DNA of 36,876 nucleotides from JAEUMW01 sp039807745 (GTDB lineage: Bacteria > Pseudomonadota > Gammaproteobacteria > Burkholderiales > JAEUMW01). The position numbers were made by a program, and so were the translations under genes. Under the pieces are notes generated by a model. It worked only from the letters and a program-made list of their open reading frames with translations. It was not told where the DNA came from and ran no database searches. Within the stretch, counting starts at the first letter, position 1. Each line of letters begins with the position of its first letter. Shown in pieces: positions 16,253-24,288 of the stretch. Location of the stretch: positions 1 through 36,876 of the forward strand of contig JBDHRV010000017.1 of NCBI GenBank assembly GCA_039807745.1, in the 5' to 3' direction.

Positions 16253-16741
16253 TCAGGAATTGTTGCCTATTTTTTCACGCAGGCGCTGCGCGATCAAGGG
16301 TTGCACGAACTGGCTCACGTCGCCTCCGAGCGAGCCGATCTCCCGGACGATGCTGGCGGAGATGAACATGTACTGCTCCGAAGGGGTCAGGAACAGCGTC
16401 TCGACGTCGGGGTGGAGGATGCGATTCATGCCCGCCATCTGAAACTCGAACTCGAAATCGGACACGGCGCGCAGCCCGCGCAGAATCACCCGCGCCTGGT
16501 GTTCGCGCAGAAACTTCATCAGCAGTCCGGTGAAGCCCACCACTTCGACATTGGGATAGACCGCCAACACGGCGCGCGCCATCTGCACGCGCTCGTTCAG
16601 GTCGAAGATCGGGTGCTTGCCGCGGCTGTCGGCAACCCCGACGACGACCCGGTCGAAAAGGCGCGCCGCGCGGCGCACGAGATCCTCGTGCCCGAGCGTG
16701 ATCGGATCGAACGTGCCTGGATAGAGCACCGTGTGGTTCAT
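16253..16741 (-). CDS. coaD: Phosphopantetheine adenylyltransferase
   Basis: Transfers AMP from ATP to 4'-phosphopantetheine, the penultimate step of coenzyme A synthesis. The 162-residue protein shows Y-P-G-T-F-D-P-I-T-L-G-H (residues 7-18) with the T/H-x-G-H nucleotidyltransferase motif, L-R-G-L-R-A-V-S-D-F-E-F-E, and the C-terminal F-I-S-A-S-I-V-R-E-I. Length matches the family. The start codon overlaps the stop of rsmD as ATGA (16738-16741), so translation is likely coupled. The rsmD-coaD-fdx order is the standard neighbourhood. Confidence 0.97.
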   Translation of the reverse strand: MNHTVLYPGTFDPITLGHEDLVRRAARLFDRVVVGVADSRGKHPIFDLNERVQMARAVLAVYPNVEVVGFTGLLMKFLREHQARVILRGLRAVSDFEFEFQMAGMNRILHPDVETLFLTPSEQYMFISASIVREIGSLGGDVSQFVQPLIAQRLREKIGNNS

Positions 16742-17310
16742 GAGGTCTCCCGGTCGAGGAGTTGGAAGTGGACGCGGCCGGCTTTCTGCTCGCGCAGCAT
16801 CCGCCACGGCGCGCCCGCCGTCAACGGCCGGCCGCTTTCGACGTACACCCGCGCGCCGTCCGCGAGCCGCGGCAGAACGGCCGCCAGGACCGCGGGCAAA
16901 GCGTCTTCCGCGAACGGTGGATCGAGGAAGACGACATCGTAGTGTCGGGTGTCGTGGCGCAGATAGGCGTGCGCGTCGGCCTGCAGCACCTCCACCGCCG
17001 CGGCGCCGAGCCGCGCCGCGTTCTCGCGCAGCGCCCGCGCGGTGTCGCGATCCTGCTCGACCATCACGACGCGCGCGGCACCGCGCGAGGCGGCCTCGAA
17101 TCCCAGCGCGCCGCTGCCGGCAAAGAGATCGAGGCAGGCAAGACCGCTCAGATCCTGACCGAGCCAGTTGAACAGTGTCTCGCGCACGCGGTCCGGCGAC
17201 GGTCGCAATGCTTCGAGCGCGGGAAAATGCACGATGCGGCTGCGCCACGCACCGCCGATGATGCGCACCCGGTTCGCGTTCGCAGGTCCGCGCAGCGCGC
17301 GCCGAGTCAC
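16738..17310 (-). CDS. rsmD: 16S rRNA (guanine966-N2)-methyltransferase
   Basis: A 190-residue class I SAM-dependent methyltransferase that modifies G966 of 16S rRNA. Visible motifs are R-I-I-G-G-x-W-R-S-R at the N-terminus, R-P-S-P-D-R-V-R-E-T-L-F-N-W-L, the SAM-binding C-L-D-L-F-A-G-S-G-A-L-G-F-E-A, and the catalytic D-P-P-F within V-V-F-L-D-P-P-F-A. The start is taken as the GTG at 17310, since it overlaps the TGA of the upstream M16 gene in GTGA and gives the normal N-terminus; there is no ATG near. The 3' end overlaps the coaD start by four bases. Confidence 0.95.
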   Translation of the reverse strand: MTRRALRGPANANRVRIIGGAWRSRIVHFPALEALRPSPDRVRETLFNWLGQDLSGLACLDLFAGSGALGFEAASRGAARVVMVEQDRDTARALRENAARLGAAAVEVLQADAHAYLRHDTRHYDVVFLDPPFAEDALPAVLAAVLPRLADGARVYVESGRPLTAGAPWRMLREQKAGRVHFQLLDRETS

Positions 17311-18656
17311 TGCGGTGCCGCGCTGGTCCTGGTCTCCGGCGCACCGACGACGACCGTCGCCAGGGCATCCGGATTGACGTGCTTCGCGAACGCGCGCCTG
17401 ACGTCCTCGACCGTGACGCGCTGGACGTTCCTGGGAAACTCGTTCAGGTAATCGAGCGGCAGGTCGTAGTAACCAATGAGCGCGAGGTAGTCGTGGATCT
17501 TCTTGTTGCTGTCCATGCGCAGCGGAAACCCGCCCACGATGTTCTGCTTGGCCGCTCGCAGTTCCTGCTCGGTCGGCCCCTTGGCGATGAACTCCTTGAG
17601 CGTCACCCGCACCACGTCGAGCGCTTCGGCCGATTGCTCCTTCTTCGTCTGCAGGCCGATCTGGAACGGACCCTCGAAGCGCAGCGGATAGAAGGTACTG
17701 TAGACGCTGTAGGCGAGCCCACGCTTGCTGCGCACTTCCTCGGTGAAGCGGGACACGAAGCCGCCGCCGCCGAGCACGTAGTTGCCCACGAACAGCGCGA
17801 AGTAGTCCGGGTCGGCGCGGCGCACGCCCGGCGCGCCGATGAGTATGTGGCTTTGGGTCGCAGGGTGCGCGATGCGCTTCTCGGACGCCTTGTCGAGCGG
17901 CGTCACCCCCGGCAGCGGTGAACCTTCCTCCGGCGTCTGCGGCAGCCCATCGGTCAGGCGGCGGGCAAGGGCGTCGGCCTGCTCGCGCGTCACGTCGCCC
18001 ATGATCGCCACCACCGCGCGGTGTGCGTTGTAGTGCGCTCGATAGAACGCCAGCAGATCCTCGCGGGTGATCCCGGATACGGTCTCCGGCGTGCCGGAAG
18101 TCGGCATCGCATACGGATGGTCGCCGTAGAGCGAAGCATAGAAGGCCTTCGCAGCGATGGTCTCGGGCTTCGTGTCGGCCTCCTTGAGTCCTGCAACGTG
18201 CCGTGCCTTTTCCCGCGCCACGGCGTCCGCCGGAAAGGACGGTGACTGCAGCATCTTCGCCAGCACGTCGATCGCCGCATCCTGCTCGCGCGCGCTCGCC
18301 AGTGTGCGCACGCCCAAGCCGCCGCGGTCGAGATCGAAGCGACCGGTGAGCTGCGCCCCGACATCGGCGATGCGGTTCGAGATCTCCGCCTCGGTGAGTC
18401 CGTCCGCGCCGAAGCGGAGCATATGCTGGGTGAGCGCCGCCACACCCGACTTGTCTCGCTTGTCGAACGACGAGCCCGCAGAGAAGTCGACGCTCACGTC
18501 GATGATCGGCAGTTCGTGGTTCTCGACGAAATAGACGCGCGCGCCGCCCGGTGTCGTCCACGTCTCGATCGTCGGCAATGCAACCGCCTGCCGCGCGACC
18601 AGCACGAAGACGAGCGCCAGCGCCCATGCCGCGCAGCGCGGGATGCTACTCGGCAT
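17307..18656 (-). CDS. M16-family protein lacking the catalytic zinc motif
   Basis: A 449-residue exported protein with an N-terminal signal (cleavage probably after A-V-A near residue 26). The fold matches M16 peptidases: N-H-E-L-P-I-I-D-V-S-V, H-Y-N-A-H-R-A-V-V-A-I-M-G-D-V, and the glycine-rich substrate loop G-G-G-G-F-V-S-R-F-T-E-E-V-R with R-G-L-A-Y-S-V-Y. Where active members have H-x-x-E-H it reads A-L-T-Q-H (residues 74-78), so two of the three motif residues are lost. It is probably the non-catalytic partner of the neighbouring active M16 protein, as in mitochondrial processing peptidase. Its first 11 bases overlap the end of that gene, and its stop overlaps rsmD as GTGA. Confidence 0.93.
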   Translation of the reverse strand: MPSSIPRCAAWALALVFVLVARQAVALPTIETWTTPGGARVYFVENHELPIIDVSVDFSAGSSFDKRDKSGVAALTQHMLRFGADGLTEAEISNRIADVGAQLTGRFDLDRGGLGVRTLASAREQDAAIDVLAKMLQSPSFPADAVAREKARHVAGLKEADTKPETIAAKAFYASLYGDHPYAMPTSGTPETVSGITREDLLAFYRAHYNAHRAVVAIMGDVTREQADALARRLTDGLPQTPEEGSPLPGVTPLDKASEKRIAHPATQSHILIGAPGVRRADPDYFALFVGNYVLGGGGFVSRFTEEVRSKRGLAYSVYSTFYPLRFEGPFQIGLQTKKEQSAEALDVVRVTLKEFIAKGPTEQELRAAKQNIVGGFPLRMDSNKKIHDYLALIGYYDLPLDYLNEFPRNVQRVTVEDVRRAFAKHVNPDALATVVVGAPETRTSAAPQ

Positions 18657-20040
18657 GGCGGACTCCCTTCACCTGCGAGACCCGTCGCGCGCCGTCAAGC
18701 GGTTGCGGGTCGAGCACCGCCACCGTCAGCGCGTCGTCGCGGAAATACTTCTGCGCGACCTCCTGCACCTGGGCGGCGGTGACGGCCTTCAGTTTCTCGA
18801 TCTGCACGTCGAGCGAGCGGTGCGGCAAGCCCGCCGTTTCGAGCGATCCGATCTGCATGGCCTGGTAGAACATGGAGTCGCGCTGGAACACCTCACCGGC
18901 GATCACCTGTGCCTTCACGCGCGCGAGCTCTTCCTCGCTCACGCCGTTCTCGGCCACGTTGCGCATCTCCTTGCGCAGTGCGGCTTCCAGATCCTGCACT
19001 GTCTTGCCCTCGGCAGGCGTGCCTTCGAGCAGGAACATCGTCGGCCCGCGCGCGACGCTGTCGTAGCTCGACGCCGCGCTGGTGGCGACGCGCGAATCGC
19101 GCACCAGCGACCGCGTGAGCCGTGCGCCCTCGTGACCGTCGAGGATGGCATCGAGCACGTCGAGCGCATAGGGCTCCCAGTCCCGTTCGACATCGTGAAT
19201 CTTCGGGACGTGGTAGGCCATCACGAGGTGCGGCAGCTCGGCCGGCGCCTTCACCGTGAGGCGCCGCTCGCCGCGCTGGACCGGCTCGTCCTGCGGCTTG
19301 CGCGCGGGCAGCGGCCGCGCCTTGATCGGCCCGAAGTACTGCTCCGCCAGCTTGAAGACGTCCTGCGCGCGGACGTCGCCGACGACGACCAGGATCGCGT
19401 TGTTCGGTGCATACCAGTTCTGGTACCACTGGCGCGCGTCCTCCGCCTTCATGTTCTCGAGGTCGTTCATCCAGCCGATCACGGGCGTGCGATAGGGATG
19501 CGCGCTGTAGGTCGTCGCCAGCAGCTGTTCGTACAGGAGCGCGCGCGCCTTGTCGTCGGTGCGCAGCCGCCGCTCCTCCATCACGACCTTGATCTCCTTC
19601 GCGAACTCCTCGTCGGTCAGGTTCAGGTTCGCCATGCGGTCGGCCTCGAGCCGAAACATGAGCGGCAGCTCGGATTTCTGCACCTGCTGGAAATAGGCGG
19701 TGTAGTCGCGGTTGGTGAAGGCATTGTCGCGTCCACCCGCTGCCGCCACCAGCTTGTTGAACTGGCCATTGGGAACGTTCTTCGTGCCCTTGAACATCAT
19801 ATGCTCGAGCACGTGCGCGACACCGGTCCTGCCGTTCACCTCGTCCATGCTGCCGGCCTGGTACCAGACCATCGACACCACCACCGGGGCGCGGTTGTCC
19901 TCTTTCACGATGACGCGCATGCCATTGCCCAGGACCGTCTCGCTGGTCCTGGCTGCAGCGAAGGTCTGCGTGGCGCCGAGCGCCAGCGCTGCGAGCAGCG
20001 CGACGCCGCCAGCGCGGGAGCGAACGAGTCGACGAATCAA
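18646..20040 (-). CDS. M16-family zinc metallopeptidase with intact HxxEH
   Basis: A 464-residue exported peptidase. A signal peptide (hydrophobic G-G-V-A-L-L-A-A-L-A-L-G-A, cleavage near T-F-A-A) is followed by an M16 domain with the inverted zinc motif H-V-L-E-H (about residues 76-80) and the downstream ligand glutamate in V-V-M-E-E-R-R. The start is a choice: an ATG at 20046 sits directly against AAGGAG with no spacer, whereas the TTG two codons later (20040) has six bases of spacing, so TTG is more plausible. It is the catalytic half of a pair with the following M16 gene. Substrates are unknown; families of this kind degrade or process peptides in the periplasm. It is divergent from ftsY. 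Confidence 0.93.
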   Translation of the reverse strand: MIRRLVRSRAGGVALLAALALGATQTFAAARTSETVLGNGMRVIVKEDNRAPVVVSMVWYQAGSMDEVNGRTGVAHVLEHMMFKGTKNVPNGQFNKLVAAAGGRDNAFTNRDYTAYFQQVQKSELPLMFRLEADRMANLNLTDEEFAKEIKVVMEERRLRTDDKARALLYEQLLATTYSAHPYRTPVIGWMNDLENMKAEDARQWYQNWYAPNNAILVVVGDVRAQDVFKLAEQYFGPIKARPLPARKPQDEPVQRGERRLTVKAPAELPHLVMAYHVPKIHDVERDWEPYALDVLDAILDGHEGARLTRSLVRDSRVATSAASSYDSVARGPTMFLLEGTPAEGKTVQDLEAALRKEMRNVAENGVSEEELARVKAQVIAGEVFQRDSMFYQAMQIGSLETAGLPHRSLDVQIEKLKAVTAAQVQEVAQKYFRDDALTVAVLDPQPLDGARRVSQVKGVRHAE

Positions 20041-20168
20041 GCACATCTCCTTGGAGTTCGGACCCGCTGGGAAGGGCGCTGCGGTGCGCCAACGATCTGG
20101 TCCGGGCAGGGCATACCGACTAGAATTGCGGCCTGTTGTTTCAAGCGGCATCTCTGACAGGCCCCCCG

Positions 20169-21104
20169 ATGCGAAGTTTCCTCAAGACCACCAAGGAAGG
20201 CTGGGCGAGCCGCCTCAAGCAGGGCCTCACGCGCACGCGCGAGCGCATGGGACGCGAGCTCACGGGGCTCTTCAGCCGCCATACGCAAGTCGACGAGTCG
20301 CTGTTCGAGGACCTGGAGACCGTGCTCATCACGTGCGACGTCGGGGTCCCGGCGACCGAGCATCTGCTGAAGGAAGTGCGGGCAGAGGTGCGTCGGCGCA
20401 AGCTCGCGGAGCCGGAAGCGGTCCGCCTCGCGCTCAAGTCGGCCCTGCTCGAGCTGCTGCGACCGCTGGCGGCGCCGCTCGAGGTCGGCGCCGCGAAGCC
20501 CTTCGTGGTCATGGTGGCGGGGGTCAACGGCAGCGGCAAGACCACCACCATCGGCAAGCTCGCCAAGCACTTCCAGAACGAGGGACGCTCCGTGATCCTG
20601 GCGGCCGGCGACACGTTCCGTGCCGCGGCCCGCGAGCAGCTGCGCATCTGGGGCGATCGCAACGACGTGCCCGTGATCTCGCAGGAGTCCGGCGACGCGG
20701 CGGCGGTGATCTTCGATGCCATCCAGTCCGCCAAGGCGCGCGGCATCGACGTGCTGATCGCGGACACCGCCGGACGGCTCCCCACGCAGCTGCACCTGAT
20801 GGAGGAGATCAAGAAGGTCAAGCGTGTGGCGCAGAAGGCGATGGGCGACGCGCCGCACGAAATCATCCTGGTGGTGGACGCGAACACGGGTCAGAACGCA
20901 GTGGCCCAGGTGCGGGCCTTCGACGACGCGCTCGGCGTAACCGGCATCGTGCTGACCAAGCTCGACGGAACCGCGAAGGGCGGCTGCATCGCGGCGATCG
21001 CCCGCCAGAATCCGATTCCCATCCGCTTCGTCGGCGTGGGGGAGCAGATCGACGATCTGCGGCCGTTCGAAGCCGAGGAGTTCATCGATGCGCTCTTCGA
21101 TTGA
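20169..21104 (+). CDS. ftsY: Signal recognition particle receptor FtsY
   Basis: The GTPase receptor that docks SRP-ribosome complexes at the inner membrane for co-translational insertion. The 311-residue protein has the helical N domain (about residues 10-90) and the G domain with G-V-N-G-S-G-K-T-T-T-I-G-K-L-A, D-T-F-R-A-A-A-R-E-Q-L, D-T-A-G-R-L-P and T-K-L-D-G-T-A-K-G-G. The long acidic A domain of E. coli FtsY is absent, as in many other bacteria; the start M-R-S-F-L-K-T-T-K-E-G-W supplies a short amphipathic membrane-binding segment. A TTG eleven codons upstream is less likely. A TAGAAT at 20121-20126 could be its -10 element, but I see no convincing -35. Confidence 0.97.
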   Translation: MRSFLKTTKEGWASRLKQGLTRTRERMGRELTGLFSRHTQVDESLFEDLETVLITCDVGVPATEHLLKEVRAEVRRRKLAEPEAVRLALKSALLELLRPLAAPLEVGAAKPFVVMVAGVNGSGKTTTIGKLAKHFQNEGRSVILAAGDTFRAAAREQLRIWGDRNDVPVISQESGDAAAVIFDAIQSAKARGIDVLIADTAGRLPTQLHLMEEIKKVKRVAQKAMGDAPHEIILVVDANTGQNAVAQVRAFDDALGVTGIVLTKLDGTAKGGCIAAIARQNPIPIRFVGVGEQIDDLRPFEAEEFIDALFD

Positions 21105-21162
21105 AGGCTGCGAGTGCCCGTCCGGCCGTTGCGCGCCACCCGCCCGGAAACTATCGCCCACC

Positions 21163-21189
21163 TTGGCACTCAAAATCCGCGAGTGCTAG
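21163..21189. promoter_or_regulatory. CIRCE-like HrcA operator upstream of rpoH
   Basis: TTGGCACTC, nine bases, GAGTGCTAG. The CIRCE consensus for the heat-shock repressor HrcA is TTAGCACTC-N9-GAGTGCTAA, so 16 of 18 arm positions match and the spacer is exactly nine. The dyad begins at the presumed -35 hexamer and runs into the presumed -10 of the rpoH promoter, so bound HrcA would block RNA polymerase. Confidence 0.85.
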
Positions 21190-21192
21190 AAT
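21163..21192 (+). promoter_or_regulatory. Sigma-70-type promoter of rpoH, overlapped by CIRCE
   Basis: TTGGCA (21163-21168) and TAGAAT (21187-21192) are 18 bases apart. The predicted start near 21199 leaves a leader of only about 19 bases that includes the GGAGG at 21201-21205. Such a short leader leaves no room for the RNA thermometer that controls E. coli rpoH. Additional promoters further upstream, including read-through from ftsY, are possible. Confidence 0.6.
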
Positions 21193-21217
21193 CCACGCCC
21201 GGAGGAAATTCGACCCG

Positions 21218-22072
<855 letters not shown>

Positions 22073-22090
22073 CGCCTGCCGCGCACGATT

Positions 22091-22119
22091 AAAAAAAGCC
22101 TCGCGACCGCGAGGCTTTT
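22091..22119. terminator. Bidirectional intrinsic terminator between rpoH and the SCO gene
   Basis: GCCTCGC (22098-22104) pairs with GCGAGGC (22109-22115) across a four-base loop. The stem is preceded by seven A and followed by TTTT, so it works as a U-tailed terminator on both strands. It lies 18 bases after the rpoH stop and 16 bases after the end of the convergent SCO gene. Confidence 0.9.
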
Positions 22120-22135
22120 CTCTTTGGGAAGAACG

Positions 22136-22741
22136 TTAGCCCTGCTCCATCAGGAGCAGCTTGATGTCGTGGGCGAGCGCCTCCGGGCCCTGTCCGGCGC
22201 TCGCGAAGAGACGCAGTCGCCCCCGCGGATCGAAGACGAACGCCGCCGCCGTGTGGTCCAGCGTGTAGCGGTCGGGGGTCGCGCCCGGCACCTTCTGGTA
22301 GAAGACCTTGAACTCCTTCGCCGTGCGGGCGATGGCCGCCGGATCGCCGTAGAGTCCGACGAAACTCGGATCGAAGGACGGGACATACTCCTTCAGAATC
22401 TCCGGCCGGTCCCGCTCCGGGTCGAGCGTCACGAACACCACCTGCATGCGCTCGCCGTCGGCACCCAGCTGCTTTCGCACGAGCGCGAGCTCGGCGAGCG
22501 TTCCCGGGCAGACGTCTGGACAGTGCGTGAAACCGAAGAAGAGCACCACCACCTTGCCCTTGAAGTCGGCGAGCGTGGTCGGCTTGCCCGAAGTGTCGAG
22601 CAGTTCGAAGCCCTTCCCGAAGTCGGCACCGGAGATATCCGTCGTCTTGAACGCAGGCGGTTTGGTGCTCTCGCTGCACGCGCCGAGCGTTGCTGCCAGC
22701 AACAACGGGAGAAACCCGCGAAGCAGGACGACCCAACTCAC
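22136..22741 (-). CDS. SCO1/SenC family copper chaperone for cytochrome oxidase
   Basis: A 201-residue thioredoxin-fold protein that delivers copper to the CuA site of oxidase subunit II or keeps it reduced. A lipoprotein signal (L-L-L-A-A-T-L-G-A-C, lipidated cysteine) tethers it to a membrane. The copper motif C-P-D-V-C-P is preceded by F-F-G-F-T-H, and the third ligand histidine is present in Y-T-L-D-H-T-A-A-A-F-V-F-D-P. No ATG precedes the signal peptide, so I used the GTG at 22741, four bases after the cyoE stop; the ribosome-binding site is weak. It is the last gene of the oxidase assembly group, convergent with rpoH. Confidence 0.94.
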   Translation of the reverse strand: MSWVVLLRGFLPLLLAATLGACSESTKPPAFKTTDISGADFGKGFELLDTSGKPTTLADFKGKVVVLFFGFTHCPDVCPGTLAELALVRKQLGADGERMQVVFVTLDPERDRPEILKEYVPSFDPSFVGLYGDPAAIARTAKEFKVFYQKVPGATPDRYTLDHTAAAFVFDPRGRLRLFASAGQGPEALAHDIKLLLMEQG

Positions 22742-22745
22742 GGCT

Positions 22746-23645
22746 TCAGCCGATACGCCAGTAGTGATCGACCAGCAGTGCAGCGAACAGCGCGGAAAGA
22801 TAGGCGATCGAGTAACGGAAGGTCGAGTGCGCGACATGGTCCGTGTAGGCCGCGTAGACGCGCAGTGCATACCACAGGAACACCGCCCCCAGTACCAGCG
22901 CGGCCCCGAGGTAGAGCAGGCCGCTCATGCGCGTCACGAACGGCAGCATGCTCACCACGACGAGGATCACGGTATAGAGGAGGACATGCAGCCGCGTGTA
23001 CTTGTCGCCGTGGGTGACGGGCAGCATGGGGATGCCGGCCTTGGCGTACTCGTGCTTGCGATAGAGCGCGAGCGCCCAGAAGTGCGGCGGCGTCCACGCG
23101 AAGATGATGAGGAAGAGCAGCAGCGCCTCCTGCGAGACCGTACCCGTCACCGCCGCCCAACCAAGCACCGGCGGCATCGCGCCCGACGCCCCGCCGATCA
23201 CGATGTTCTGCGGCGTGAGCGGCTTCAGCACCACCGTGTAGATGATCGCGTAGCCGATGAAGGTGGCGAGCGTGAGCCACATCGTGAGCGGGTTCACGAG
23301 GTGGTAGAGCAGCCACATCCCGATCCCGCCGACCACCCCGGCAAAGGCGAGTGTCTGGGCCGAGGTAATGGCGCCGCGCGGCAGCGGCCGCGCCCGGGTG
23401 CGCGCCATGACCGCGTCGATCTTCTGCTCGACGAGGCAGTTCACCGCAGCGGCCGCACCAGCGACCAGTGCAATGCCGATCGTACCGAAGACGAGCGCCT
23501 GCATGGGCACCATGCCCGGCACCGCGAGGAACATCCCGATCACCGCCGTGAAGACGATCAGCGAGACGACCCGGGGCTTCGTGAGTTGCAGGAACTGGAG
23601 GGCAAGACCGGGCGTGCGACGCCCGCTGGCAGCGGCAGTGGACAT
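22746..23645 (-). CDS. cyoE: Protoheme IX farnesyltransferase (heme O synthase)
   Basis: Adds a farnesyl group to heme B to make heme O, the precursor of heme A. The 299-residue UbiA-family membrane protein has about nine hydrophobic helices. The prenyl-diphosphate site is visible as N-C-L-V-E-Q-K-I-D-A-V-M-A-R-T-x-x-R-P-L-P. A second conserved region reads A-W-T-P-P-H-F-W-A-L-A-L-Y-R-K-x-E-Y-A-K-A-G-I-P-M-L-P. Also called ctaB. In related clusters the heme A synthase gene lies directly upstream; here only 88 bases without a gene separate it from the next upstream reading frame. Confidence 0.97.
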   Translation of the reverse strand: MSTAAASGRRTPGLALQFLQLTKPRVVSLIVFTAVIGMFLAVPGMVPMQALVFGTIGIALVAGAAAAVNCLVEQKIDAVMARTRARPLPRGAITSAQTLAFAGVVGGIGMWLLYHLVNPLTMWLTLATFIGYAIIYTVVLKPLTPQNIVIGGASGAMPPVLGWAAVTGTVSQEALLLFLIIFAWTPPHFWALALYRKHEYAKAGIPMLPVTHGDKYTRLHVLLYTVILVVVSMLPFVTRMSGLLYLGAALVLGAVFLWYALRVYAAYTDHVAHSTFRYSIAYLSALFAALLVDHYWRIG

Positions 23646-23733
23646 GGGCTGGGCGGAGGAGACAAACCCGCGAAGTCTAGCATCGCCGCACTGCCGCGAA
23701 CAAACGGAATCATCGCGTACCCACGGGCGCAGT

Positions 23734-24288
23734 TCAGCCGACCCGCGATACCTTCAGCAGTCTGACGAAATCCTTCTTCATGCCGTTCGGATCGGCGTCC
23801 CGCGGGTAGCGCATCATCAGGTTGCCGAGGGGATCGATCACATAGATGTAGTCGCGGGGTCGGTTCTGCGCTGGCAGAAGCCGGGCCAGATCCTGTCCGC
23901 TCGCGTCGAGCAGCCGCGCCCCCTGATGCACCCGGGACAGCTCCGGGTCCGGCGGCACGCCGTCGGAGACGAGCCAGACGCGCTCGATGCGGTCCATGTC
24001 CTTGCCCTGCATGAGCCGGATCTGGCGGATCTTGAACAGCTTCTCGCGGCACGCGACGTCGCACTCGCCGGAATCCACAGCCAGCATCACCCACTTCCCG
24101 CGCAGTTCGGACAGAGCGAACGATGCCCCGTCCAGCGTGCGCAGCGACACGTCGGGCAGCTGCCTCACTTCGAGGAGCTCCCCGTAGTTGGTGGTGCCCG
24201 ACGGTTTCCACACGTAGAACATGAGGTACGACGCCACCACGGGCAGCACGCACACGAGCCCTACGAGGAGGAGATTACGTCTGCCCAT
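23734..24288 (-). CDS. SCO-like membrane-anchored protein of the cox cluster
   Basis: A 184-residue protein with an N-terminal membrane anchor (about residues 5-25) and a thioredoxin-like domain facing the periplasm. The start of that domain, L-P-D-V-S-L-R-T-L-D-G-A-S-F-A-L-S-E-L-R-G-K-W, resembles SCO proteins, and C76 and C80 in E-C-D-V-A-C form a CxxxC pair like the SCO copper motif. However, the strand equivalent to the SCO histidine reads R-D-Y-I-Y-V-I-D-P, with no histidine before it. Similar unnamed proteins lie between SURF1 and COX15 in other betaproteobacterial oxidase clusters. A role as thiol reductase or copper handler during oxidase assembly is an inference. It overlaps the SURF1 gene by 14 bases. 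Confidence 0.85.
   Translation of the reverse strand: MGRRNLLLVGLVCVLPVVASYLMFYVWKPSGTTNYGELLEVRQLPDVSLRTLDGASFALSELRGKWVMLAVDSGECDVACREKLFKIRQIRLMQGKDMDRIERVWLVSDGVPPDPELSRVHQGARLLDASGQDLARLLPAQNRPRDYIYVIDPLGNLMMRYPRDADPNGMKKDFVRLLKVSRVG

Noticed and set aside
21105..21217. RNA thermometer in the rpoH leader
   Set aside because: The only promoter I can support leaves a leader of about 19 bases, too short for a structured element.
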